Part shown: in pieces, positions 44,087 to 53,865 of the stretch
How positions within the stretch are numbered: the stretch's first letter is position 1
How the letters are laid out: every line of letters starts with the position of its first letter
From: Zelopaecilomyces penicillatus
Lineage: Eukaryota; Ascomycota; Sordariomycetes; Hypocreales; Pseudodiploosporaceae
Assembly: GCA_005765155.1 (NCBI GenBank)
Contig: VCCP01000008.1
Location: 1,116,001-1,180,000, forward strand
DNA length: 64,000 bases
Reading direction: 5' to 3'
Program-made: the position numbers and the translations under genes
The notes under the pieces: model-generated
Told to the model about the DNA's origin: nothing
Database searches by the model: none
The model's input: only the letters and a program-made list of their open reading frames with translations

Positions 44087-44748
44087 CTAGTTGGTTGTTG
44101 GGGTTTCCCCCGCGGCCCGCAAGGGGCAATGGGCCCTTTTGTGGCCTGGTTCGCCGCACTTCATATTGATATGTTGTTAGCATCGAGTCTGAAGTTATTT
44201 ATTAAATGGCGTCAAACGACTCACCTTGCTGCACTTCATCTGCCGGCGGCCCCGGCGACTTCGGCGACCGAAGCTCCTACTGCCATGCATGGCCACATCC
44301 AGGAGGTTGGCCACGGCCCGCAAAAGAACAGGCGGCACACCCTTCATCTGGACACCAAGTACTAGGTAAGTATATTGTATTGTGATACGTCAAGAATGTA
44401 TATATAGAATGGGGGCAAAGGGACGTGAGGGGTTTACTCACAGTTGCTGGTTGTGGTGGTGGTTTGCTTGGCTTGTATGATTGTATAGTTGCTGTATTAC
44501 TTGTCAGTATCCATTCATACCCATATTCAGACACACAAAGTGTAGTGGCATATACTGACGGCAGCAGGGAATGAGGGCATTGCAAGAGAAAGAAAAGAGA
44601 AGGAAAGAAAAACGCACGCGAAGTCTTCAAGTATGTGTGTCTGACAGCTGTCAGGGCTTCACAGTTGTCAGGGCTTGACTGTTACACGATAAGGGCTTAA
44701 CATTTGTGGCATCTTTAGCTGTGGGACGGTTTTTAATGATGGGTACCT

Positions 44749-44785
44749 ATGGAATTGCTGGGTATTGCTGGGTATTGCTAGTCAG
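44749..44785 (-). repeat. Decamer array R5 (reverse orientation)
   Basis: Three clear 10-bp units, GGAATTGCTG, GGTATTGCTG, GGTATTGCTA, the reverse complement of the AGCAATACCx family. It lies upstream of zinc-knuckle units C1/C2. Confidence 0.8.
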
Positions 44786-45211
44786 ACGTCAAAAAATTGC
44801 CATTCAAATATTATTGTCGAAGCGTATTTCTACTATTTCGGCGCCCCCCCTGATTCGTGCTTGCAAGATACCCAAACTACAGTACAAGACTACAGTGACG
44901 CATTCATACATTCCACGTTTGTCAAAGTTCATCAAAATGTGTTTGAAATGCAAGACTAGTATTCGTTACCAACAGAAGATTGAATACCACCCGACACCGC
45001 ATCCCAGCGCACTGGCGCAGTTTGCCTGACACTTTGTCAGCCAGCCCTGACAACTGGCAAACACATCCATATAAAAATTTCAATCTTCTTTTTTCTTTTT
45101 CCCTTCTTTCTCTTCTTCTACAACACCTTGACTTTCTGCAGCGGTCAGTATGCACTCTTTTTGCGGTGTCAAGATGGATGAAAAATACTGACATGATTCA
45201 ATATTTACAAG

Positions 45212-45630
45212 ATGGCAAAACAAGACAACAAGACCAACAAGGCTGCAAAGCCTTATAACCCCCCCCCCCCCGTGTCAGTACTCCATCATAGCATTCTCTA
45301 TCGTGTTGCTTTCTTTGCTTGATGAATGGCAAATACTGACTTGGTATCCAGCGCAATGCTTTTAGCCACGGCGAATTTCGTGGGATGTCCGGTTTGCTCC
45401 GGACAGTGATCCGAGAGACAGCGGCGGCGCCAAATAAGGTGCCACAACGTATGTTTTTTTAACATCCCATATCTAAAGTTCGCTGCTAATAAGTATGCTT
45501 TGAGAAGTGTGGCAACCTGGGTCATATCAAGTCCAGGTGCCCTGTAGCACCAGACGATGCCGCATCAAATGAACCTGCAGCAGACGACGCCGCAACAGGC
45601 GATGGTGGGCCGCCCGTCGGGGCATTCAAG
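45212..45630 (+). pseudogene. Zinc-knuckle mini-gene, unit C1, probably frameshifted
   Basis: Third zinc-knuckle unit. Exon 1 45212-45271 (MAKQDNKTNKAAKPYN plus four Pro from 13 C), exon 2 45352-45448, exon 3 from about 45489 with CGNLGHIKSRCPVAPDD. Exon 2 is 97 nt, not a multiple of three, while units A, B and C2 keep phase 0. The start reads RNAFSHGEFRGM but the end QRRRQIRCHN is in another frame, behind a TGA. So one small indel separates the two halves. The donor of intron 1 (GTGTCAGT) also looks like GTGAGT with two inserted bases. The exon 3 frame stays open into unit C2, so a fused readthrough transcript is conceivable. Confidence 0.55.
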
Positions 45631-46167
45631 ATGACTATCCAAGACAATCAGAACCCCAAGGCAAAGGGCCACCATCGCCGCAACTATGTGAGTACTCCAT
45701 CATAACATTCCAACCATGAACAACTTTTCTCCCATTCCGTGTTGTGTTGCTTTACTTCAACCTAAGGATGGTAAATGCTGACCTGGTGTCCAGGGGCCCA
45801 CACCTGCCCAACTTCGTGGCATGGCCATGATGATCCGGGCGTTCAACCCGCCTCAGCGGCGGCGGCAAGTCTGCTGCCACAAGGTATGTTGAACACTTTC
45901 ATTTACAATCCTATGTTTGAAATCCCCTGCTAACAAGTATGATTATAGGAGTGTGGGCAAGTTGGCCATCGGCAGGCCAACTGCCCCAATACCAACACCG
46001 TACAACCGGCACCGGCACCGTACAAACCGACACCAATACTGCTCAAATCGACATCAACACCATATAAGTCGACGCCAACACCGTACAAAGCGATGGGCCC
46101 GCTGGGACTTGAACTTCGGGGGTGGATTGACGGGGTGAGGCTGGGCTTGCCTCTTTATTTTGTGTAG
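45631..46167 (+). CDS. Zinc-knuckle (CCHC) mini-protein, unit C2
   Basis: Fourth zinc-knuckle unit, intact. Exons 45631-45687, 45794-45883 and 45952-46167, all phase 0, give 120 residues. It starts MTIQDNQNPKAKGHH, parallel to the MAKQDNKTNKAAK start of unit C1. Exon 2: LRGMAMMIRAFNPPQRRRQV then CCHK. Exon 3 begins with Cys, giving CHKCGQVGHRQANC (C-x2-C-x4-H-x4-C). Two acceptors three bases apart (TATAG, GGAG) allow CHKC or CHKEC; only the former gives a canonical knuckle. The C-terminal tail is rich in Thr-Pro-Tyr-Lys repeats (STPTPYK). The ATG lies inside the open exon 3 frame of unit C1, so it could be a separate gene or the second half of a tandem fusion. Confidence 0.65.
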
Positions 46168-46200
46168 CTGAGGAATATATGTTTTCCTTTTTTTTCTTGT

Positions 46201-46254
46201 AATTCCTAGCAATTTATAGCAATTTATAGCAATACTCAGCAATTTCTAGTAAAT
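46201..46254 (+). repeat. Decamer array R6 (TAGCAATTTA unit)
   Basis: Five units, AATTCCTAGC, AATTTATAGC twice, AATACTCAGC, AATTTCTAGT, in exact 10-bp phase. It lies between zinc-knuckle unit C2 and HNH paralogue 3, about 260 bp before the HNH start. Confidence 0.85.
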
Positions 46255-46513
46255 ATCTTCACTCTCCTGAGAAGCTATTACACCAAGATTACTAACGAAT
46301 TCAGTGAGCAGTCAACCCGGGTGTATGCAGCCAAACACTTAATTCTTGAGTTGCGGGTAGGTGCCTAATAAGGTTTGAATTCTCGACGGCTGCCTAAATA
46401 GATTTCGCCAGATAAAAAGAAAAAGTCTTCCCAACTGTTTTTTTTTCGTCCCAGTCATTCGCGATTTTGTCCAATTTGAGGACAAGACTGCGTCGGAGAC
46501 ATACCTTCCCAGC

Positions 46514-47717
46514 ATGCCAATCGACGAAATGGAGCGTCGCCTCGCAGCATTAAAAGAATTGGATTCTCATTTTCTTGAACAAGGAAACTCAGAATTCAAG
46601 TTTTCCACCCTTACGGTATCGACATTGCTAGTATTGCCCCTGCACAAACTTGAAGCAATGGCACGCGATGAGGACTTTATATATGCCGACATGACAGACC
46701 TTCAACTGAAAACGAGAGGTCTATTAAGGCTAAGTAAGTACATTACACCTCCGTCGAAATTCTGTACTTTATGAAGAAGGACAATCTAATGTGTGACAGT
46801 GATACGTGGCTTGATGACATCGAACGAAACTGCCACTTCTGTGTCAGGTTCAAAGCGGAAAGAACTACACCTAGCAGAGGAAGCCGCGAAAAAAACAACG
46901 GAAGAGAAATCAGCGTCAAGTAAGCAACGTGCAAGTAAAGAGAGCTCGTGCCGCAACGCCACGCAAAAGGAGAGGGTAATAAGCCAATTGTCTACGGTAT
47001 TCTCAGTAATTATAAAGTATACTAATTATATTCTAGGCTATTAAAAGAGATGGTGGATTGTGCGTTATTCTGAAAACACCGCAAAAACACGTTTGCCATA
47101 TCTTGGCATTTGCGATGATCAAAACGACGAATTATCTGCTACAACTCGGAAGGTACGGTCTCAGCCTCAAATATCTTCTTGGGGACTCTGAAAAGAGGCT
47201 TTTTAATTTGACTTGTTGTGTTAAAACACGCTGCTCTGATCAGACTTGGAACATGATCAGTTTATCCGCTGATCTATATACCATGTGGGCATCATCGCTG
47301 TTTGGGTTGAAATGCATAGGAATTCTACCAGGAGAGTCACCAAAAAAGAAAAAGTTACAGCTCCAGTTTCACTGGCTAAAGAAAAACAAGGGAGATCCAG
47401 ACAGAACAGTCAGTATCGACAGGGAAACAATTCGCTCTATGCTCACGGACGTGTCGGACTACCCCAACATCTACCGTTCTGGATCAAGCCAATTGCTCAC
47501 GGGTCAAGTCTTTGATATCAGTGTGGAGGAAGAACATGTTCAGAAAATGAAGCTCATGTTTGATTTGAAATGGGTATTAGCACGAATTGCTGCCATGTCT
47601 GGTGCGGCAGAGACGTCTTTGCCTCTCCTGCCTGAGGAATTCGAGGAATTCGAAGATTTCGACTACAAACAGATTAAAGAGGACAGAATAAAAGATTGGC
47701 TGCTTAGTCTTTCTTGA
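46514..47717 (+). CDS. HNH nuclease domain-like protein, paralogue 3
   Basis: Exons 46514-46733, 46800-46975 and 47037-47717 (GTAAGT/GACAG and GTAATA/TCTAG introns) give 358 residues. The frame is open a little upstream of the ATG (RDFVQFEDKTASETYLPS), so an earlier exon may exist. N-terminal domain MPIDEMERRLAALKELDSHF; Lys/Glu-rich linker; HNH part with Cys141 (GGLCVILKT), His153 (VCHIL), Asn204 (WNMISLS), then LYTMW where paralogues 1 and 2 have LHDLW and LHKWW. The last His of H-N-H is thus Tyr213. An acidic/Phe tail (LLPEEFEEFEDFDYKQ) and WLLSLS end the protein. The reading frame is full, but nuclease activity is doubtful. Confidence 0.78.
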
Positions 47718-48079
47718 AAAAAAGGCAAAACTGTACCTGTGCTTCGGTTTATCTGATGAACCCTAATTGCATTATACCTAGGCAAATTCAACCAGACAGG
47801 TGGACCACTGAATATCCTACAATGTTCACACACCCGAAAGGCTGGGTGAGGGTGCACATGCAAGACGGTAGGTACAGAAATAACAATTTTCTTCACTTAT
47901 CTATCAGTTGACCCGTGCGCTTCAGTTTTTACAACATCAAATTTACGATTAACGCTAATCTTGCAAACTACCCAAGTTTGACACGATATATACTACCGAC
48001 ACTCACATCCACGCAACCTAGAATGTTAGACAGTTTCTGCTTCATAAACAACCGCAGAAGGCGAGCCGCATCCCGCAAA
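47718..48079. other. Convergent spacer
   Basis: 360 bp between the 3' ends of HNH paralogue 3 (+) and the small gene at 48080 (-). No coding or repeat signal apart from short frames. Confidence 0.5.
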
Positions 48080-48481
48080 TCAAGCATCATTCGCTCCATT
48101 GTCGGAATACGGATCTTTCTCCATAGAGCGGTTCCAGCCGTCAGAAGTTCCTACTGGCACTAGCTTCTTCTTCTTAAGGTCAGCCAGCACATCAACAACC
48201 CACCTCTGACAAAACTTTGGCGTCACTTTCTGAGCAGACGACTTGATCTTGTTGACATCCTTTTCCGAGATTTGGCCAATGATGTGGTTTTTCTCGATTC
48301 CATGGCTGTCCACTCTTTTAGTCTGTATCTCGAGCACGTACGGCTTGTCCATCGCGGCACCGCCCGTCACATGGTACCAGGTGCCGTTTTTGGCTCCATC
48401 TTCGGCGAGAATGAGGATCCAATGCCGGGGGCCACCGTTGCGGTCTTTGCAGACTGCATTATAGAGATTTCGTTGAGCCAT
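48080..48481 (-). CDS. Small conserved-looking protein with His/Cys pattern
   Basis: Single-exon protein of 133 residues, ATG at 48481. Motifs: PRHWILILAEDG, GTWYHVTGG, a long charged helix, then PKFCQRWVVDVLADLKKKKL. Fungal proteins with this layout occur widely but I cannot name the family. The order HW ... G-T-W-Y-H-V ... CQ-W is reminiscent of a circularly permuted papain/NlpC-like fold, with His before Cys; that is inference only. No signal peptide or TM. Confidence 0.65.
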   Translation of the reverse strand: MAQRNLYNAVCKDRNGGPRHWILILAEDGAKNGTWYHVTGGAAMDKPYVLEIQTKRVDSHGIEKNHIIGQISEKDVNKIKSSAQKVTPKFCQRWVVDVLADLKKKKLVPVGTSDGWNRSMEKDPYSDNGANDA

Positions 48482-49559
48482 GGTTAGCTAAAGTATACAG
48501 GAAAGAGTGCGTATGTTGGGATGGGTTGGCGAATCAATATTACTCGAGCGGCACGTTTATCGACCCTGTCTGGAAACAGCGTATTGTCCAGACAGATTAT
48601 GTGTTATGAGACAAGAATGTATGTTTCGTAAACGATCAGAATTGAATAACAATATGAGTGTTTGGTAACAGGGAAGGCATGTGGGACAGAAAGATGATCT
48701 ATGAAGAATCGATGCTTGAAGTAATAATCGGTAAGAGGGCGTCTGCGACTTTTATCCATCGTGAGCATCCTCGTCTTTGACATGGCTGAAAGAAACTAAG
48801 TGTAAAGTCCACCCAGTATACATGCTACCGGTATTACTTTCAACATGAACAATAAATGCAGCGACAATCTTTTTGTTGCGCGCGACATTTTATGAAAGGA
48901 GACCATCAAAGCAACGATATTGTACATGAACATGTTTTGTTTCTTTTCAGCGGACAGCAATTGATTTGGAGGAGTACAAGTTCAGAATTGGCAGTGATTT
49001 AGTACAGAGAAGTACGCAAGTTCAGGATATTCTCGTGGTATTTCTTTCGGGAGTCGTTAGATTGTCTTTCAATTGGCTGAAGACGGTGGAGATATTCTAA
49101 AAGCATATGACTAAAAATCAGCTGAACGCGTCCAAAAAAATATGGCTCATGGTTTTGCAATACAATATTAGTGAAAGAAAGCACCGAGTCACGCAAAGTA
49201 ATAGGATGAAACGAAACCCAGGACAACGACAAAAGATATAATAAGAGAAATCCAGAAATGCCTGTAAATATTAGTCGATTAAACTCTCCTGGCGCCGTCA
49301 TATCGGCGGTGTTTTCTTTACACCTGTTGCCAAAACAGATTGTTTGCATCTCTTTCACTCCATTGACTGACTTTTAACCCTAACCCGACACTACGCCGCT
49401 TACATAAGGCTCGCCAGGTCACTTGCGCAAGCGTGCGCTTACCAGCGTTAACGCGTATCTAGGACGTTTAAGAGCTCCTTCAACAACCCCACCACAATCT
49501 TGCCTGTTTCAACGTCCACCATCCCCTCCACAGCGACGAGGCGCTATGAGGGACTCAGT
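48482..49559. other. Divergent intergenic region
   Basis: 1.1 kb between the 48080 gene (-) and PSF3 (+). It holds the MluI box at 49451. A minus-strand ATG frame near 48999-49301 with one hydrophobic helix (FTGISGFLLLYLLSLSW) is a weak candidate for a small TM protein; I do not call it. Confidence 0.45.
49451..49456. promoter_or_regulatory. MluI cell-cycle box (ACGCGT) upstream of PSF3
   Basis: Palindromic ACGCGT about 105 bp before the PSF3 ATG at 49560. In yeasts and other fungi the MBF complex binds this box to switch on replication genes at G1/S, which fits a GINS subunit. Motif and context only. Confidence 0.6.
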
Positions 49560-50222
49560 ATGTCCTACTACGATGTTGACGCTATCTTGACGGATGGAGA
49601 GGTATGTCACTCTTCCATTGGCTTCTATAGATTGCTGCTGGGCTATTCCACCCATGCGTTGTTCAACTACTCCCCTTACCGTAATTCTAACACCATCGCA
49701 TAGAAAGTCCCCTGCCAGTTCGAAATCGACTGTCCTTACCTGGGCCATCTCGACAACTCAAGCACCGGCTTGAAGCCCGGCACACCTTTGACACTGCCGC
49801 TATGGCTTGCTGAAATGCTCGCGCTGGCCTCCTCAGGCGAAGACTCCAAAGCACCCTTGACATTGAATCTACCGCCCTGCCTGTCAGACCAAGTGTTGGC
49901 AGCGCTCAAAGCGGACCCGCGAGCCGTGACGCTGCGCGACCAGAGCGCTCACTTTTATGGAGTGGGTGTGCGTATGCTAGACCTGTTTGACGAACGCGAG
50001 GTGGGCGTTGTGTTGCGCAATACTTTTGTCATCAGGGCGGCTGATGTTGGACTCCATGCGCGGAAGCCAGACGAGGCGAGTGCGAGTGGAAGTACCGCGC
50101 TGGGCGATGCGGTGGGCGAGGAATTTCTACGTGGGTTGGATGAGTGGGAGAGGGCGCTGTTTCGAAGGGGCCATGGGGGTGTGAAGTCGATGAGGGAGTG
50201 GACGGATAATGTGAAGAAGTGA
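49560..50222 (+). CDS. psf3: GINS complex subunit Psf3
   Basis: Subunit of the four-protein GINS complex, which joins Cdc45 and Mcm2-7 to form the replicative helicase in the nucleus. Exons 49560-49601 and 49704-50222 give 186 residues, the usual size. The start MSYYDVDAILTDGE, spliced to KVPCQFEIDCPYLGHLD, and LKPGTPLTLPLWLAEMLALA are hallmark Psf3 blocks; PCLSDQVLAALKADP and the C-terminal FLRGLDEWERALFRRG match the rest. The first intron lies straight after the DGE block. No oddities; expression probably cell-cycle linked through the MluI box upstream. Confidence 0.93.
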
Positions 50223-50933
50223 TGATGGAGGCTGGTGGGGCGATGGGTTATACGGACGGCTTGTTTGGCTTGTTTGGGTGGAATGGCGTTGACAGATCTC
50301 GCCACAGAGCGAGCAGATCATGATGAAATGACATATACCCTTTTTAATTCGTTCTAGGGTAGAGAAGACGTGGCAATGAATTCACCGTGTTCATGCACAT
50401 GTCAGTCTCTACACATACTTGGTGGCCAGCGTATATAATTGTATTCTCTTGGGTACGCAAGTCAAGGCAACGTGATCTCTTGATCAATGCATTAGTGCCT
50501 TCTATAAATGACTAGATCATAATACAGAGTTGTTGTTGTCTTGCAGATAAAGTCAAGATGCTACTAAATGTACTTACTGCCAACAGCATCCAACAACTAC
50601 GACGATTGATGCGCGAGTTCAAACTTTTAGTGCTTCCCAGCACTTGACATGATACTCCAACTTCACCACCTTTATCCCACTTCTCGTGCTGCATATTTAA
50701 CTAACTTTGAAATCATATCTACTACCAATCCTGCTTAGGAATACCATTTCAATATTTAATGCCCGCATGCGATGCCCCTCTGCACTTGACTGATGTCGGA
50801 TGATGGTCTAGCCTACCCTAGAAGAAGTTGATGATCGGAGCAGAATTGGATGATGGATTAAATACCTGTACGTTGGACGGGAAGTAATTTTTTCTGAAAA
50901 CAAACTCCATCAATTTGCATCAGTAAACTTATC
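50223..50933. other. Convergent spacer downstream of PSF3
   Basis: 710 bp between the stop codons of PSF3 (+) and the multi-TM gene (-). No gene or notable repeat seen. Confidence 0.5.
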
Positions 50934-52133
50934 CTACAACAGTTCTCTAACTCTCATACCCACACCCAAACCAAAACAGAGCATCAACCACCCAAACGTC
51001 ACTAACATATCACTCATCTCCAACACAATAAAATACTTGTTCGAATACCGCACCAAATACGCTGTCCCATACCACACTGCCACCGCACATACCACCAACG
51101 GTACATTAACCCTACAAAACACTCGAATCGACAAGGAAAACAGTCGTCGACGTTGTTGTCCCTCACCGCCACTACTTCTTCTATCCCTAGAGGAAGATGA
51201 TTTAGAGTGTGGTTCTGATGAGACCCCCCGTTTCGAGGGTTGTTTGGAAATGGCGGTGATGATGAAGTAAAAGTTGGGCAGTAGACTGGCATAGAGCCAG
51301 CGGAGCAAGAGGATGAAAAGAAGTAGGGTTTCTGGGATATGCGTGCTGAGGGTGCGTTGGAAGAAGAGTGTTTGAGCGGGGCTGCCGTGGATGAGGATGC
51401 AGTAGAGGGCGTAGATGTGTGCAGAGGCCCAGCAAGATTCGACGTAAGAGCGTTCGAGGAGGGCGAGTGTGAGAGTGAGGTGGACGATGCGGTGGATGTC
51501 CATCATTCGTTCGTTTGAGCGTGTGTCTTGTACGTGTCGTGGATGAACAGTTTCATCTGGGGTTATGATGGTGTCTTTGTGCAATGACTGGTTGATATCA
51601 TCGCCAGCAATCTCAACACCATTAACACCAACAGTATCATCATCAACCTCATCCCCCCCAGCACCCACCCTCCCCAACGCCCTCTCCCTCGCTACCCTAG
51701 CCACCACACTCACACCATACCACCAAACCACCCACCTCACCACCTGGCCCCAACTCACACGCTCCACCGAATCCTCAAGAAAGAAATGCGGCGACGACCG
51801 CGCAGCCCTCATGTCCGCAACAGCAGAGAACCACAAGAACTGACCTAACCAAGGGGCCAAGATTCGCCGAATGTGGTTGGCAATGATGGCGACGGCGAGG
51901 TAGACACACGCTGTAGTCGTTGCAGATAACTTGCGGGAGTTTCTAGTAGCAGTTGTGATGATGGTGCCCCTTCGGCTTCTGTCGTCGTTGGTTCGAATAT
52001 CATCATCAGAGTCGAGACTTGTAACAAAGGCCCTCCAGATATACACATGCCGAGTAACAAAATCCCCGCGTCGTAAGAGCCCCGACATCGTATCTGCGTC
52101 CCTTTTGCGACTCCCACCGACGAGTGCTGGCAT
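50934..52133 (-). CDS. Multi-TM protein of unknown function
   Basis: Single-exon frame of 399 residues from the ATG at 52133 (MPALVGGSRKRDADTMSGLL). Several hydrophobic stretches, for example ACVYLAVAIIANHI, ETLLLFILLLRWLYASLLPN and MLVTFGWLMLCFGLGVGM, suggest about five or six membrane spans. A hydrophilic Asp/Gly loop (GAGGDEVDDD) and a Ser/Arg-rich loop (SKSSSSRDRRSS) probably face the cytosol. No family recognised. Introns are not evident, though the Asp/Ser-rich parts could hide one. Confidence 0.6.
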   Translation of the reverse strand: MPALVGGSRKRDADTMSGLLRRGDFVTRHVYIWRAFVTSLDSDDDIRTNDDRSRRGTIITTATRNSRKLSATTTACVYLAVAIIANHIRRILAPWLGQFLWFSAVADMRAARSSPHFFLEDSVERVSWGQVVRWVVWWYGVSVVARVARERALGRVGAGGDEVDDDTVGVNGVEIAGDDINQSLHKDTIITPDETVHPRHVQDTRSNERMMDIHRIVHLTLTLALLERSYVESCWASAHIYALYCILIHGSPAQTLFFQRTLSTHIPETLLLFILLLRWLYASLLPNFYFIITAISKQPSKRGVSSEPHSKSSSSRDRRSSGGEGQQRRRLFSLSIRVFCRVNVPLVVCAVAVWYGTAYLVRYSNKYFIVLEMSDMLVTFGWLMLCFGLGVGMRVRELL

Positions 52134-53865
52134 CTTCAATGCAAACTTGCACAGTCAGATGTATTTGAGAGAGAGCCTTGTGTAGTTTAGGTGGTGATCA
52201 ATCGACGCTTGGCTGCGAGCAGAGTCCTACAAAATGAAGCATTGCAAAGCCCTGTGGTCTCATAGAGATAAACACGCGAATCATGTAGCGCAGCGCATTG
52301 GTTGTCGCATCATCTCTTGGTATTGACCAACGATTTTGAATTTCCGTGTCGCCGTTGAGATGGACGATGGAATCATGGAAGGAGAAAAAGTGAGAGGGGC
52401 GGCTCATCGTTTGAAGGTAAGTTCCAAAACTTAGCGGGGTTGTTCACTACAAGGTGCTGTGGCTGGCAGCGTGTCTACACCAGTCAAAGTTGATCCTTTC
52501 ATCCAGTCGGGTGCAACAGTCACGGAAACACTATGACCTGTTGCAAGAACTGACTGACATAGTAACGGAAGAATTCAACAAGACCAGATACGAAAAAATT
52601 CATATCATCCCAGCATTCAAATGTAAAGCACACACTTCAATGAGACAAAGTGTAAAGTAGGCAAGAACTTCATTCATGCTAAATACCGTACAATCCAAAC
52701 ATAAATCCAATACCGCCAATTGAACCGAAACACACGACAACCAAAAGCCATCCATACAAATTATACCAATCGCTAATCATCCATCCATTCATCACTTCAT
52801 CCAGAAGAAACGAGGCAGTCCTCGGGGTATATCATGTAACCAGAGCGCAGAAGCGCAGCCATCCCAAGTCCACGTCTATTTCTAATCCCAGCCAAAAATA
52901 AACAAAAAGTGTCCGCCCATGATGTATAATCCGGGCTCCCAAAAAAAGACAATATAAAAACAAAGTCTGTCGGTCTGTTGCAAATGTAAAACTCAAAGAG
53001 AAAAGAAATGTAGTATCCCAAAAGAGAAACAGCCCATCAGAAACATTGTAATAATGCAAGACGAAAAAACAACCAAGGAAAAACAGCAAGGAAAGGCCCA
53101 CCAGTCCAACGTGAGTCGAGACGCAGGTGTGCAGCAGTTGAAAACCCCCCAAAGATATAAACAATGTATACAAAATAGTAAAAACAAGTCTCGCTCTCTT
53201 TCATGTCCATGTTCCATTTCATTTCGTATCCATCTCTTTAGTCACCGCGACTGAATGACCTTCAATCAGGGTAGTAAAAACGTGAAAAGTGTAACCGTGG
53301 CCCGGTTAGATGCCTGGTCTCAGGCCCTGCCTGGTATGACGCTGTCCCAGCAGGTCGAAAACGTATCCCCAACATTATCCATGAGGGATTCAACATGAAG
53401 AAAAAAGCCCACAAAATGCAAAATGCAAAAAAGAAAACGGAGAGAATAGAACCCAAAACAAATGTACACAATGCAGAATAGAAAAGGGATGAACCAGTCG
53501 AATGCGGTGCCAGATGTAAGAGGTAGCATGCTTCCCTCAAGGTGTTGGTGTGTGCAATAAACAGGCAGACACTCTCGCTGCGCCCAGAATGAAGCGTCTG
53601 TTCTGAAACCAACCTTGGTTCGTTGGCGTGCTGTTGCGCCATAGAGCCATCCACTTTCATGCGGTTCATCAAGTCTTGGCCTCCTCATGATATCCCACCC
53701 CTTGAAATATAACCTCTTGACTCTTTTTCTTTGTTTTTGGTGTTTTCCATCAGAGTTTTCCTGTTTAAACATTTGGCTGCCCAAACTTGACGCAACTAGA
53801 AAATAAGGAGCCGTCGAAACAAAGACCAAAGGAAATAATGCATGCAAAACAACCAGGCGGAGAAG
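52134..53865. other. Intergenic region and 3' UTR of the C2H2 gene
   Basis: 1.7 kb. From about 52650 it is A-rich on the + strand with many short overlapping frames on the minus strand that end at the C2H2 stop side; these look like a long 3' UTR, not coding. A 175-codon minus frame (53320-53847) starts at a TTG and lacks domain signals. No gene supported. Confidence 0.5.

Noticed and set aside
40552..46167. Zinc knuckles as gag remnants of a retrotransposon
   Set aside because: No capsid, protease, RT or LTR nearby; each unit has its own leader, ATG and conserved spliceosomal introns, which retroelement gag genes do not have. A distant origin from gag cannot be excluded.
53320..53847. 175-codon minus-strand frame downstream of the C2H2 gene
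   Set aside because: TTG start, Phe-rich translation of an A-rich strand, adjacent to the C2H2 stop; best explained as 3' UTR.
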